A stretch of 64,000 nt of DNA from Nectonema munidae (Eukaryota; Nematomorpha; Nectonematoida; Nectonematidae), in the NCBI GenBank assembly GCA_030549495.1, contig JAUIRK010000168.1, forward strand, positions 1 through 64,000, read 5' to 3'. This document shows, piece by piece, positions 32,641 through 43,360 of the stretch. A program made the position numbers and the translations under genes. Positions within the stretch are counted from its first letter, which is position 1. The number at the start of each line of letters is the position of its first letter. The notes under the pieces are model-generated. The model had not been told where the DNA came from. It made no database searches and worked only from the letters and a program-made list of their open reading frames with translations.

Positions 32641-33674
32641 GGGCCCTAATAAAAGATTATACAGTTTGTGGCACAGTGAGACATACAAGAAAATTTGTTC
32701 CAAGAATTTTTCAACCTTCATATTTGAAAACATTGAAATTAAATGAATGTGAATCACGCACGATTTACTGTAGAGAAGCCTCACTCACTGTTTATATACC
32801 TAAAAAACACGCCCACCGCAATTTTAAAGCAGTTTATATGTTATCATCACAACACAAAAAGCAAGTAATTATTTCAAACAGAAATGGTAAACCTGATTCC
32901 CTCTTGGAGTACAACAAAAACAAAAGTGGCGTTGACGTTGGAAACCGAATAGTGAAACAGTACAGGTCTTACAAGCCATGTCGCAGATGGACTGTTGCAG
33001 CGTTTTCTAATTACCTTGATCTGTCATGTATAAATGCATATGTAATTTCCAGATATAATTCACCAGAAGAATACCCAACAAGAATGAACAACGCCAGAAA
33101 ACTTTTTTTAAGAAAACTTGCCCTGTGTCTGAGTGAAGAGTCGATGCGTGTAAGAGCTTCAGTACCTCAAATCAACCTAAAAACAAAGTCTCTTCTTTCA
33201 TTTTTTGGATTCAATTCTTTACATACTCCTTCCTCATCATCTAACTCCAGAGGATTTTGCTTCAATTGCCTTCCTAAAAAAATTAGGTCAACCAGAAAAT
33301 GTAAAACTTGCTCTAAGTTTATTTGCAAAGCCCATTCAAACTTCACTTGTAACTTTTGTTAATTTGGTTTTTGCTTATTCGCTTTTCAATTTTTTAATTA
33401 AAATTAAAAATGTTTGTTCTTATTTATCAGTCTTTTTTGCATATATAAAAATTTTATTTTGCTTTTAGTTTGTAAAAAAATTTAAGGCCATCTATAAAAT
33501 AATTCCAATTTTTCGGAAAAACTAGGAATAATTCAAAGTTTTGCATAACTGCAAGCTATGAAGGAAATGTTAACAGCAATTTCAAAATGCTTGATACCTA
33601 AGTTAAATTTACATGGTAATAAAAATAATTTGATAATGAGAACATTTTTAGCAATTTTCATTTCAAATATATCG

Positions 33675-33708
33675 TGGAGTAAATTGCCATATGTTCGTAA
33701 TCCGAAGG
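33675..33708 (+). repeat. 3' terminus of piggyBac copy C
   Basis: TGGAGTAAATTGCCATATG begins the conserved terminal stretch and CCGAAGG ends it. TTAA follows at 33709-33712, the piggyBac target duplication. The same terminus is seen at 23813-23846. The 5' TIR was not located. Confidence 0.65.
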
Positions 33709-33712
33709 TTAA

Positions 33713-33909
33713 AGCTGGTTACTCAAATCATTTTCGTCACTAATGCATGTGAAGAAGCAAGAAAGTTATAATAAATCAAGTGTGTCAAGAAATCATAAAC
33801 ACTTGTTTTGAGAACTCATTAGTCTTTCTATTTCTTCACATAGCATCTTTGCTGTGCACATAAGTAAGGATTTTCATTTTTTATTTGTGTTTTTTAGGTT
33901 TTCTTTTAA
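33713..33909. other. spacer
   Basis: AT-rich sequence between the piggyBac end and the MULE remnant. No feature is seen. Confidence 0.4.
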
Positions 33910-34795
33910 ATGAAGATCATAAAATCTAACAAAGGTAGTCAAAAATTATGTTACGAAGGATATAGCAGAAAACTAATAAAAAGTCGATATTTTGGAAAAG
34001 TGTCGATAGAACTAATGGTTGCAAGGCAAGAATTAAAACATCGCCTAATAATGATAACCCTGTCATTGTAACAAATCATGATCATGAACCAGATCAGATG
34101 AAAAACAAAATCTACAAAGCTCGCACTATTATGAAAGAAAGGGCTAAAAGTACAAATGATAAACCAGCCATTATTTTTTCTCAAACGGTTCAAAAACTTG
34201 ATCAAGTGACTCAAATGTACATTCAATCAGATTCTACTAATCTACTTGCAAAAGGAGCATTCGAAATCCAAAGATATTGAAAGTTACTCTGATACCTCAA
34301 ACTCTGCAAGATCTTTTGATATATTGTGATTCGAAATGGGCCAACCGGGCCAAATCAGAGACGCTTCTTGTATGATAACGGTCCAGAGTCAAATTGCCGA
34401 ATCATCGTGTACGGACAGACAAACATTTCGCCAAACTGGCTGCCGCAGAGACATGGTTTATGGATGGCTGCTTTCAGCTATATGTGATACATGCCTCAAT
34501 GGGAAAAAGTTCAGTTCCAGTTCTATATGCATTTCTTCAACGAAAAACTCAGGATGCCTATGAACAACTTCTGAAAGTTGTTGTTTATCGTTGTGAACAA
34601 CTAGGACTTGATGTGAATCCAGATACCATAAAATGTGATTTTGAGTGCAGTGTAATGCAAGCTATTCCATTAATTTTTGGAACTTATGTTCAAATTCGAG
34701 CATGTTTTTATCACCTGACACAATCAACTTGGCGCAAAATTAAAGAGTTGGGATTAGTCAAGCGTTATCGCTGTGATATTGACTGTGATGTGCGC
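33910..34795 (+). pseudogene. FLYWCH-type MULE transposase (copy 5, 3'-truncated)
   Basis: An N-terminal FLYWCH-like finger is readable across frames, ending GCKARIKTS and TNHDHEPDQ (about 34020-34095). The linker is KARTIMKERAKSTND. The core at 34394-34801 has the first Asp in ETWFMDGCFQLYVIHA, the second in IKCDFECSVMQAI, and RACFYHLTQSTWRKIKELGL. The Glu block is missing: the gene stops at the CAGGGGCG-family motif near 34790. Frameshifts occur near 33955, 34280 and 34400. It is closest in order to the copy at 26.7 kb. Confidence 0.78.
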
Positions 34796-34800
34796 CCCTG

Positions 34801-35775
34801 ATCCAGATGTAGATTTTTTTGATTTTCGATTTAAAAAAACCTCATCTAGATTATAGATTATTTTCTGGATTATTCTAGGAGGAAAAAATTTTTTTAGATT
34901 ATTATTTTGATCCAAATAAAATCAGGTAAAATGGCAACTTTTTTTCTTCACACTAGAATAGCCATAGTGTAGATTTTGACATTTCACTTTATAAAAAGTT
35001 AAATAATCTAAACTTAAAATATCAAATCAGTTTTCTTTTTAGTCTAGAATTTATTTTCTTTCTTTTTTAAAAATAATTATCAAAAACAAAAAAAGATTGA
35101 AGTGTAAAGATTTTTAGTCAAACTTCTCTCTCTTGGCCAAAGTGTCGTTTTCGATAAAGTTAAATCAAATACTTTCACATTATTTATAAATAATAAATTT
35201 TTATTTATAAACTTGTATAATTCTTTTACCATGTATTTTATATTATACTTGTCAACCTAAAATTTTAGTAATCTAAAGATTTTCAAAATATGAAAAAATC
35301 TGGGAGAATGGATTGGAGAATGTTTGTGTGTTCGCGGATCCACCCAAGGACATGCGCCGTCATGATGGTGAGTCTAGGTTCAACGCAGACTTTTCTTCCT
35401 ACAAACCTCTCAAGAATGGGTAAATGAATTGCTGATTCTAAACCTATAGATATATAAATATGATTAAATTAAGCTACAAGATTGCAATTCTAGAGTTATA
35501 TATGCTCTTTGTAAGATGTGTAATAAATAAATTTTAAATTAATTTAATAACCTATGTAAACATTTTTTCATTTAGGGTATAAGAAACCAATAGTGTCGAT
35601 TTCGACACTATGACCAACCATAAAAAAATATCGACCATTCTAGTTTTAAAGCTTAATATAAGAAAATTCATTTTCACCTTTTCTCAAAAAAATTTAATTT
35701 TTTATTGTTTTCTCATAGTAGAATTGAACTTTACAATTTAATTTAGTTTAATTCATGTGAAACTTTTTTTTACAG
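34801..35775. other. AT-rich spacer with a palindrome and a possible exon scrap
   Basis: A 20-bp near-perfect palindrome (TAGTGTCGA and inverse around TT) lies at 35591-35610. At about 35315-35415 a frame reads VCVFADPPKDMRRHDGES and ends at a GTAAAT, so it could be an exon scrap of an unknown gene. Nothing else was recognised. Confidence 0.35.
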
Positions 35776-35985
35776 ACCTAATTTTTTGATGCCGAAAAAA
35801 TTACTTACTCACAAAAATTACGTAATGAGTAGTTGCAAAATGGTGCTTTCAAAGATTGGCTTGCCAAAGTTATTGGGGATGACTCCAAAGCTTTTTGAAA
35901 GAGGTGTAAATGTGAAATTAAAGCCAAGTATCAAGATTTAAACCAACATAAGACTACTAAGAAACATATTTCCACTGATTCTTTC
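35776..35985 (+). pseudogene. BED/TTF-like zinc-finger remnant
   Basis: The frame reads FKDWLAKVIGDDSKAF, then CKCEIKAKYQDLNQHKTTKK with a His. This is the C-x-C...H...H pattern of a zinc finger common at the N-terminus of animal transposase-like proteins (DWL..V.GD..KA.C..C......DL..H..TKKH). Two stops interrupt it. It directly precedes piggyBac copy D on the same strand. Confidence 0.55.
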
Positions 35986-36049
35986 AAAATCAGTAAAATA
36001 TATTCATTTGTTGATAAATCAACTGATTTGTCTGATCTTGAAATCTCTC

Positions 36050-37083
36050 TCGTATTTTAGATATTGGACTCCTAATGAATACGTTACGGTGGATGAACAG
36101 CTCCTCAGATACAGAGGAAATTGTCCAATCAAAATATTTGATCCAAGCAAACCTGGAAAGTGGGGAATAAAATTTTACCACTTGAATGATTCCATATCAT
36201 TTTATGTATTATCCCCTGAAATATATATTTCAAACTACAGTGAACCAAATTACTTCAAAGGTGTTGAAATACCGAAATTTTTGGTCATGAATTCTTCGAT
36301 TCCATGTGGGACGGGCGTGGTATGTGATAGATTCTTCATGGACCACAAACTCTGTTCTTGGGGTGTGCGACATTCACTCACCTTTCTTGGCACCTTGAAC
36401 TCATCTAGAAGGTGCGTTCCATACGTTTTTAAAAAAAGCTCTCTAAGCCAAGAAGGTCTTGATGAGTGTGATTCACGAGTTTTGTATACCGACACTGGTT
36501 CTTTAGTTGCATACATCCCAAAAAATCATGCTCGTATCAACTTCAAAGCTGTTTTGATAATGAGCAGTACACATTATGGCCCCATCTCATTCCATGGAAA
36601 AAAAGGAAACCGAAGTCTATGCTTTTTTACAACAAGTACAAGTGTGGCATAGACAAAGCAAATCAAATGTGTCGTAACTACACAACGTATCGGTGCACAC
36701 GAAGATGGCCAATAGCCATATTTTGTAATTATTTGGATATGGCTGCTCTCAACACATCGATAATTGTCATGAATAACTCCCCTGAATCGTACTCATCTAG
36801 ATGTGGAGGAAGAAAAGAGATCATAAATTCCTTATGTTTTGAACTTGCACATGGAGCAATGAAAGTTAGAGCCCAGTCTACAACAATTCCAAGTGAAATA
36901 CGGACAATTTTGGCTCTTTATGGTTATGAGACGCAGAGAGAAGCAAGTACCTCTTTTTCTTCAAGGGGTACATGCATGATGTGCAAACCTGCTATTAGGA
37001 AAATTTTTCAGACATGTTTTTGCTGTAAAAATAATGTGTGCAAAAAACACTCTAAAATTGTTTGTAAAAACTGTACTTTATAA
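36050..37083 (+). pseudogene. piggyBac transposase, copy D
   Basis: The core begins RYWTPNEYVTVDEQLLRYRG (first Asp) and continues FDPSKPGKWGIKFYHLND, GTGVVCDRFFMDHKL (second Asp) and, after one frameshift near 36605, YKCGIDKANQMCRNY (third Asp). The C-terminal cysteine-rich domain CMMCKPAIRKIFQTCFCC, then CKKH and CKNC, ends in a stop at 37081-37083. The N-terminal quarter is missing, and a TTTTAG acceptor-like sequence stands directly before the core at 36060. The preceding zinc-finger remnant may be an unrelated neighbour or part of a chimera. Confidence 0.83.
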
Positions 37084-37323
37084 TTTTTAGCTTATTTTCC
37101 ATACAGGTGCTTGATTTTAATAAATATTTTTGGCTTTATTGAGTATTTTATCTCCTGAATGAATTAGCAGGTAGGAAAAGTTTTTTTTTTAACTCAAAAT
37201 GGTTTTTGCAGTTTTTTTCTTAATTTTCATGGTCTCCATTTTTAATTAGTAGCAAATCAGTTCTTTTGATATTTACCTAAAGTTGATGATGGGCCTAATC
37301 GGCCCTCTCTGGCCTTGCAAGGG
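37084..37323 (+). other. 3' end of piggyBac copy D
   Basis: The terminus ends GGCCTTGCAAGGG at 37323, followed by TTAA (37324-37327). An inner GGGCCTAATCGGCCC near-palindrome lies at about 37290. CCC-starting ends and TTAA are the piggyBac signature. The corresponding 5' end was not found upstream. Confidence 0.7.
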
Positions 37324-37327
37324 TTAA

Positions 37328-38415
37328 GAGACATGTTTTATGTTGTACATTTATTTGTTTCGATGATAAAAGATTTAGAAATACTAATGATAAAATTTCA
37401 GCAATTAGATTTATTCATGATTATTTTTATGACATATTTTCCAAATACTATACCCCTACAGAATTTGTCACCGTAGATGAACAGTTAGTAAAATTTTGGG
37501 GAGGATGCCCAGTAAAAATTCACGACCCTTCAAAACCGGGTTGTTACGATATTAAAATTTACCATTGTAATGACTCTAAAAGTTTACATTTTAAAACCAC
37601 AGGACTATAAGGGCTAGAAAATCGTAATTACTTTAGTGGGGAAAGCATTGTCAAACGTCTAGTTAGTGACTCCAGCTTACCTAAGGGCATAGGAATAATA
37701 ACCAATGGGTTTTTTTACTTTTTATAACTTATTTGAGTGGCCCAGTGAGATCGAACAGAACCTTTATACCTCATATAATAAGACCTAATTACTTGCGAAC
37801 ATTAAATTTAGCAGAATGTGAAAGTAAATTTTTGTTCACTAGAAATGGTTCCTTGGCAGCCTATATTCCCCGCAAACATGCACTTAAAAATTTTAAGGTT
37901 GTTTATCTTTTGTCTAGCCAACACCTCAAAAAAATTAAAACAGAAGGTCCGTATAGTAGTTCCAGAAACTATCACTCTCTATAATCAACATAAAAGTGGT
38001 GTTGATATGGCCAACAAAATGCTTAGATCCTACACTTGCTATAACCCAAATAGGAAATGGACATACACACTTTTTACTAATTATTTAGATATTATTCGTC
38101 ACAACAGTTGGATCATTCCTAAACATAATTGTCCAAATTTATATCCTACTACAAAAGCTGGAGGTAGGAAATATTTTCTCAGAAATTTGTGTTTGAGAAT
38201 CTCTGAAGTCTCTATGAGGCTTAGATCGAAAATACGCAAATACCTAGAAATATTCTCGGCATATTATCTTTTTACGGGTATGAAAGCCAGGCTGAGAATG
38301 AGCCCACGACAACTTCAAGGGGTAAATGTAAAAAAGAGGGACTAGAAAATGTCAAAAATGTAACAAATTTATATGTAAACAACACTCAACTATAGCTTGC
38401 ACAAATTGTACATAA
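37328..38415 (+). pseudogene. piggyBac transposase, copy E (interrupted by copy D)
   Basis: The coding sequence begins abruptly at the TTAA: reading through it gives LRDMF, which matches ARDMFFLIQ in copy C. This implies that copy D inserted at a TTAA inside this gene. Then follow CFDDKRFRNTNDKISAIRF, FVTVDEQLVKFWGG (first Asp), GPVRSNRTFIPHI, NQHKSGVDMANKM (third Asp) and a tail TRKCQKCNKFICKQHST. The second Asp block is degraded. The gene carries several frameshifts and stops. The half upstream of copy D was not found, so deletion followed the nesting. Confidence 0.78.
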
Positions 38416-38649
38416 AAATTTTTCTAGTGTTAAATTTTTATGGTTAATATTCATTATGTTTTATGCTGTATATTTGTTCATATTTTGAATGTTTTCTTTT
38501 TCTTTGTATTAATTTTATTTTTGTAAGAAACATTCTTATGTGGAAAGCTTTCTTCTGAACTCTGAAAATAAATGTTTCTTTTTTATTATTTTATTAATTC
38601 ATTATAAACTATGAAGGGATATTTTCTATAAAGATATACATAGATCCGC
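38416..38649. other. spacer
   Basis: AT-rich sequence without recognised genes, including two AATAAA-like polyadenylation motifs after copy E. Confidence 0.4.
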
Positions 38650-39385
38650 TTCTTTTCTGAATATATATTAGATAATGAATTATTTGCTTCTATTTTTGAG
38701 AGAAATTCAATTTTTCCTACTTGCACAATTGATGATTCTGATATTAAACTATACAAAGAATTCTCTAGCGTTAATAGCCTTAAGGTACTGCATCTTAATA
38801 TTGAGTCCATCAATGTCAAGTTTGCTCATTTGGATTTCTTTCTGTCTACGTCTGGTTTATGCTTTGATATTCTTGTATTGACAGAAATTTGGCAATATGA
38901 TAGTTTTTCTAGCTTCAATATTCCTGGTTATTCTTTTTCATATTACTGTAGGCGAAAAAGAGATGGTGGCATCGGTATTTATTATAGGAATCACTTTATA
39001 GTTAATGAATTCGAATCTGCCACTGTTGGCGACAATATTTGTGATTATGTTTTTCTTTTTTTGACGATCTCACATCGGAAAGTTAGTATTCTTGCACTTT
39101 ATCGACTACCATCATCTGATACTTCTGACTTCATATCTTTTCTTTCTTATTTTTTAAGTAGAAAGGAGTCAGAAATGATATGTTAATTTGCGGTGATTTC
39201 AATTTGAATTTATTTTTAATTCAGTCTTGCAATTCTATTTTAGACTTTATTTCTTTACTCTTCCAATTTAGCTTTTATCCGACTTTTACTAAGGCTACAC
39301 GCCCTTCTTGTTCCCTCATTGATTATATTTTTATTAATTTTGTTTGCAATTTTTTAACCACCTTCGCATGCCACAGTATATAAAT
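38650..39385 (+). pseudogene. LINE endonuclease fragment
   Basis: The frame reads LKVLHLNIESINVKFAHLDF, then FDILVLTEIWQYDSF, FNIPGYSFSYYCRRKRDGG and, in a shifted frame, MLICGDFNLNLFL and PTFTKATRPSCSLIDYIFIN. These are the LNIxSI, LTExW, GDFN and PTR/SLID signatures of the apurinic-like endonuclease (EEP) domain of CR1/L2/Jockey-type non-LTR retrotransposons. A stop near 39185 and the missing reverse transcriptase make it a dead fragment. This is the only LINE coding piece recognised in the window. Confidence 0.78.
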
Positions 39386-39699
39386 AATACACCAATGCCA
39401 CAATACTGGAGTAAAAAGGCCATGTCCTGTTACACTGAACAACAACATAATTGCTTCCTCGATCAAACTAGCTAAAACTTGTTTGAAATGTATTTTTAAG
39501 TTAAAACTTATTAAACTTTTGAGTTGATTAGCTCTAGTTTAAAAAATACATGATGATTACTAAATCGGTATATATATATATAACATATAATATATCTCCT
39601 CCGTCTTTGATCATTAATCATGTCATTAAGCAGTGTAAAATCAGTTTTTATATTTTCATTATATTTTATTTTATTCTATTTCAGTGCTAATATAATTTA
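39386..39699. other. AT-rich spacer
   Basis: No gene is recognised. A short (TA)n run is near 39570. Confidence 0.4.
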
Positions 39700-40390
39700 A
39701 TGGCGCGTTCTTGTTTAAATAAAGCAGATAATTTTTGCTATATTTGCGGTGAAGTCACTTTTGAATCTCAAAAAAGATCGATCTATAAAAATGTGTTACG
39801 ATAAAAATGTGTTACGTCCAAATTTAGTGTGTAAAGAAAAGATAATTTTACCCCCGTTACACATTAAACTTGGAATAATGAAGAATTTTGTAAAAGCAAT
39901 GAATACAGAAGGTTTTGGCTTTCAATATTTAAAGCAAAAATTCAAATCTTTAAGCGAGGCAAAAATTAAAGAAGATGTCTTTGTTGGCCCACAAATTCGC
40001 AAACTTTTTAAAGACAATTTCTTTCCATCAGTGCTTTCAAATGCCGAGAGAAAAGTGTGGGAAGCATTTAAGATGGTTTGTGCAGGTTTTTTAGGCAGAA
40101 AGAAAGCAGAAAATTATCCCGAGTTGATCGTAACTTTATTGACGGCGATGCATGAACTAAACTGCAACATGTCATTGAAGATGCACTTTTTACATTCCCA
40201 TTTAAATTTTTTCCCTGAAAATTGCGGAGCTGTAAGTGATGAACATGGAGAGCGTTTCCATCAAACTATCGCTGTTTTTGAAAAAAGGTATCAAGGCAAA
40301 TGGGGGTCAAGCATGTTGGCAGATTACTGCTGGACAATAATAGCCAAGGAAGAATTAGATGAAACTTACAAAAGAATTGTAAAAAATTAA
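39700..40390 (+). pseudogene. internally deleted copy of an uncharacterised invertebrate repeat family
   Basis: The start MARSCLNKADNFCYICGEVT with a Cys pair is the N-terminus of a large family of multicopy invertebrate proteins of unknown function. After about 30 codons the sequence jumps to the family's C-terminal third: KEKIILPPLHIKLGIMKNFV, VFVGPQIRKLF, HFLHSHLNFFPENCG, SDEHGERFHQ and KRYQGKWGSSMLADYCW. Several hundred family residues between these parts are missing. The junction is a perfect 16-bp tandem repeat (39785-39800 and 39801-39816). A stop separates the first part from the long C-terminal frame (39749-40390). The family's multicopy nature suggests a mobile origin, but no catalytic activity is assigned. 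Confidence 0.7.
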
Positions 40391-41377
40391 TATATCATTA
40401 AACAATCTTTTTAATAATTTTTTTTGTTCGTTTAATATTCTTCAGTATACATCACTGTTGCTATTTTTATTTTAAAATTTAAAAATAAAACATTTTTTTA
40501 GTATAAACAACTAAATTATACATATAATTAATGGTTAACAAATAGTTTTCTAGGACGGTAAAAATTGAAAAAGTGGTAGCTAATCAAAAATTTTTATGAA
40601 TATATTCAAATTCTACGCGGAAAGTTATATATTAAAATGTTTTTGGTTTAAAAGAAGCAAAAAAAAATTTTTGATTTGTTGAACAGTGTTATTTTCAAGT
40701 TAAAATAAAGTTAGATCTAAATAAGAAACATTTAATAAGTTTGAAACATCTGATTTTTTGTTTTTGAGGTTTTTTTTATCTCAATAATAATTCATCTAAC
40801 CAATGTTTCTTAAAAAAACATAGAAAGCAAATCAACAAAAAATAAAAGTTTTATTATATTCAATTTAACGCCATCTTTTATTTTCAAAAAACTAATATTT
40901 ACGAGAATGTATAGGTAGGTAAAAAAAAATGAATGGCATAATAATAAATTGAATATAATATTAAAATACCATAGCTTTTATAAAATCTTTATCTACAACT
41001 TTTTGTAAAAAAGCCTCATTTTCTAGTGATATTTACAGGCGTTGTCTTAGTAAATAAATTTATAAGTAGGACAAGTCGCTTTTATAGGCTGCCTTTTGTT
41101 GATAGCAGGAGAAAAGAAATCTATATCTATTGAGAATAAAAGGGACCTGATTATCATAATAAATAATGTTAGTTGCTCCTTGGACGATTTGTTTATATGA
41201 CAGTATGTAGCAAACCTTGCTTAATAAAAATCTATATCTGTTTGGCATTTGTTTATGCGTTCTCTTTGTGGAAGATAATAATTCCTTTTGCACAGCATTC
41301 ACCGTTGATTTAAGATACAAAGCTTTGTGTTGAATAAGTTTTTTCACGTTCATTATTTTGTTATTTGCCACAATCAT
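40391..41377. other. AT-rich spacer
   Basis: No gene or repeat was recognised on either strand. Confidence 0.45.
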
Positions 41378-42180
41378 GAACACTTCAAGCGAATATTCAA
41401 CGTCGACCGAATCTGATGAGTACTTTTATAGCTCGGACGATTCAGCGTCAGATATATATGAAGAAGTTCCCCTTTTAAGAGAAGAGTCATTTGAAGAACT
41501 TGAGGAAAGAGAAGAAACTCTGGAAAATGTGGATGAAAACTTGATAGCCCCAGACGGTACAAGATATTTTTGCAAATCTCAAGACTCCATCACTGGTCGT
41601 GTTCAAGCTCGAAATTGCCGTAATTTATCTCTACGTCCATATGGTCCAACAAATGAAGCAAAAAATATAAAGGATATTGTCAAAATTTTCAATTTGTTCT
41701 TTGATATTACTATAATAACCCATATTTTTGAAATGACTAAGAAAAAAAGCAGAAGAAAATTAAAGTAAGTTTTTTCAACTTTATAAAAATATATGCTCAA
41801 AAATTCAGTCTTTAGAAGACATTCCTGAACTATATAAGTTTCATTATTTTTTATGATTCCTATAAAACTTTCTAATTTATAGTAAAAATAATTTATTTAG
41901 TAAAAGCATTTCAAAATAGGAAGAGTTAAAGGCTTGCCATGAAAGGTTTAATATAAGTGACCTACTAGCTTACTTTGGATGTCTTATTTACATTGGACAA
42001 GCTAAAGACCAAAGAATAGCGGCGCGGTATCTTTTCCGCATAAATGGCGACCCTTTTTTGCGTGCAGCGATGGGAAGAAGGATGTTCACATATATAAATA
42101 TTTTTATTCGTTTTGACTGTTCAATTGATAGAAATCAAAATGATAAACTATCAGCAATCAGAGTGATTCATAGTCATTTT

Positions 42181-43360
42181 GGTAAACATGTACTTTAGCG
42201 CGGTAAATTAAAAAAATATATTTTTTTATTTTTATATTTTATTTCTTCAAATTTAAGAACAATTTAAAATAAAAGATGGCAGGTAGACCTCGTGCACCGA
42301 ATTTAATCGTTGAGAATGTTTTAGGAACTGCTGATCTACGATATATGGACTTTATACGCCAGACTTTGTTTGAGCTTAGTGAAAAGCGTGAGTGGGTGTT
42401 ATTTTGTGCTCGAATGGGACTTATTCGAAATAACTTCCATTGCGAGCAATGTAACAATGAAATGGCGTTTGTCAACTATGCTCCATCTATTGACAGATGT
42501 CGGTGGGAATGTAGGAAGCCATGTAGACGAACGAAAAGCATTAGTGAAGGATCGTTTTTTGATGGAAGTCATCTGGAATTAAGTACCATTGTACACTTTA
42601 TTTACTTATGGGTATATGATTCTTGTCTGAAATATATTTCACGAGAATTGGGTGGATTATCATCACATACAATGACAGACTGGTCTAATTTTTTACGTGA
42701 GGTGTGTGAGCAATGGTTGTTAGTGAATAATCAGCAGATAGGCGGTCTGAATGAAGATTTTACAGCAAAAGAGGTGGAAATAGACGAAATAAAATATTTC
42801 CACAGGAAATATCACCGTGGTCGCTATAGAGATGGACAGTGGGTATTTGGTGGTGTGGAACGAGAATCCGGAAATTGCTTTCTCATGGCAGTGGCAAATA
42901 GAAAGACTGATACTCTTTATCCTCTAATACAAGAGTGGATTCTGCCAGGAACTCGAGTAATAAGTGACAGTTGGGTAAGTTATGCCACAATTGAACAAAG
43001 GGGTCGGGGGTTATATACACATGACGCTGTAAACCACAGCTTAAATTTTGTTGATCCCCATGACCCCAGCATCTATACGAATCGCATTGAAAATATGTGG
43101 ATGCGCGCTAAAAGGAAATTAAGACGCCAGTTTGGAACGAGTGAACCTTTATTTGGTGGACACCTTTTTGAATTCATGTGGCGTTCTCGTTTTCCTGACT
43201 ACAATAAACTATTTAATAATATTGTTATCTCTATTAGAGAAGTGTATGTTGTTTAGAGAGTGTTGTTGTGGGTAGATGCCTCGTATATTATTTTACAATA
43301 AAGCTTTTTTTTGGATATATAGAATTTTTTTAATTTACCGCGCTAAAGTACATGTTTACC
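42181..43360 (+). mobile_element. complete Merlin transposon nested in piggyBac F
   Basis: The terminal inverted repeats start GGTAAACATGTACTTTAGCG and are identical for about 37 bases at both ends. The 8-bp duplication GTCATTTT is perfect at 42173-42180 and 43361-43368. The unit is 1180 bases with one unbroken transposase ORF. An 8-9 bp TSD and an IS1016-like enzyme are the marks of Merlin. Removing it leaves contiguous piggyBac coding sequence (HSHF then FDN), so it is the younger insertion. The identical ends point to recent arrival. Confidence 0.95.
42276..43256 (+). CDS. Merlin transposase (IS1595/ISXO2-like DDE), unbroken
   Basis: The protein has 326 residues. An N-terminal zinc-ribbon-like part has CEQCNNEM and CRWECRKPC. 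The DDE_Tnp_IS1595 core has EVEIDEIKYFHRKYHRGR (first Asp, about residue 171), VFGGVERESGNCFL, TRVISDSWVSYA (second Asp, about 236) and YTNRIENMWMRAKRKLRRQ (Glu, about 276). A FEFMWRSRF segment ends the domain. Length and order match Merlin transposases, which are related to bacterial IS1016. The enzyme would act on its own TIRs in the nucleus. No stops or frameshifts are seen. The ATG at 42276 is the first in frame after the left TIR. Confidence 0.95.
   Translation: MAGRPRAPNLIVENVLGTADLRYMDFIRQTLFELSEKREWVLFCARMGLIRNNFHCEQCNNEMAFVNYAPSIDRCRWECRKPCRRTKSISEGSFFDGSHLELSTIVHFIYLWVYDSCLKYISRELGGLSSHTMTDWSNFLREVCEQWLLVNNQQIGGLNEDFTAKEVEIDEIKYFHRKYHRGRYRDGQWVFGGVERESGNCFLMAVANRKTDTLYPLIQEWILPGTRVISDSWVSYATIEQRGRGLYTHDAVNHSLNFVDPHDPSIYTNRIENMWMRAKRKLRRQFGTSEPLFGGHLFEFMWRSRFPDYNKLFNNIVISIREVYVV

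Larger units (their letters stand above)
30679..33362 (+). pseudogene. piggyBac transposase, copy C (interrupted by a solo LTR)
   Basis: Exon 1 (ATG 30679) encodes MESEHSSSSF, an acidic Ser-rich stretch, SWEPF and SENIRDITAVPPGPKG. The first intron ends at TTTTAG before 31735. Exon 2 runs KEHPKHPNLKYYYEKF, LLAYFGCLLQIGQ and FLCFDDKRERNLNDKLSAIR, then VTIDEQLVSF (first Asp) and GVFMDRFFTSLDIAKWA (second Asp). A 303-bp solo LTR then splits the gene, which resumes with LIKDYTVCGTVRHTRKF. KNKSGVDVGNR (third Asp) and a cysteine-rich tail (CFNCLPKKIRSTRKCKTCSKFICKAH) end it at 33362. Apart from the LTR the frame is largely clean, so this is the best-preserved copy of its subfamily here. Confidence 0.88.

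Noticed and set aside
42239-42475. Minus-strand frame inside the Merlin element
   Set aside because: Antisense shadow of the Merlin transposase.
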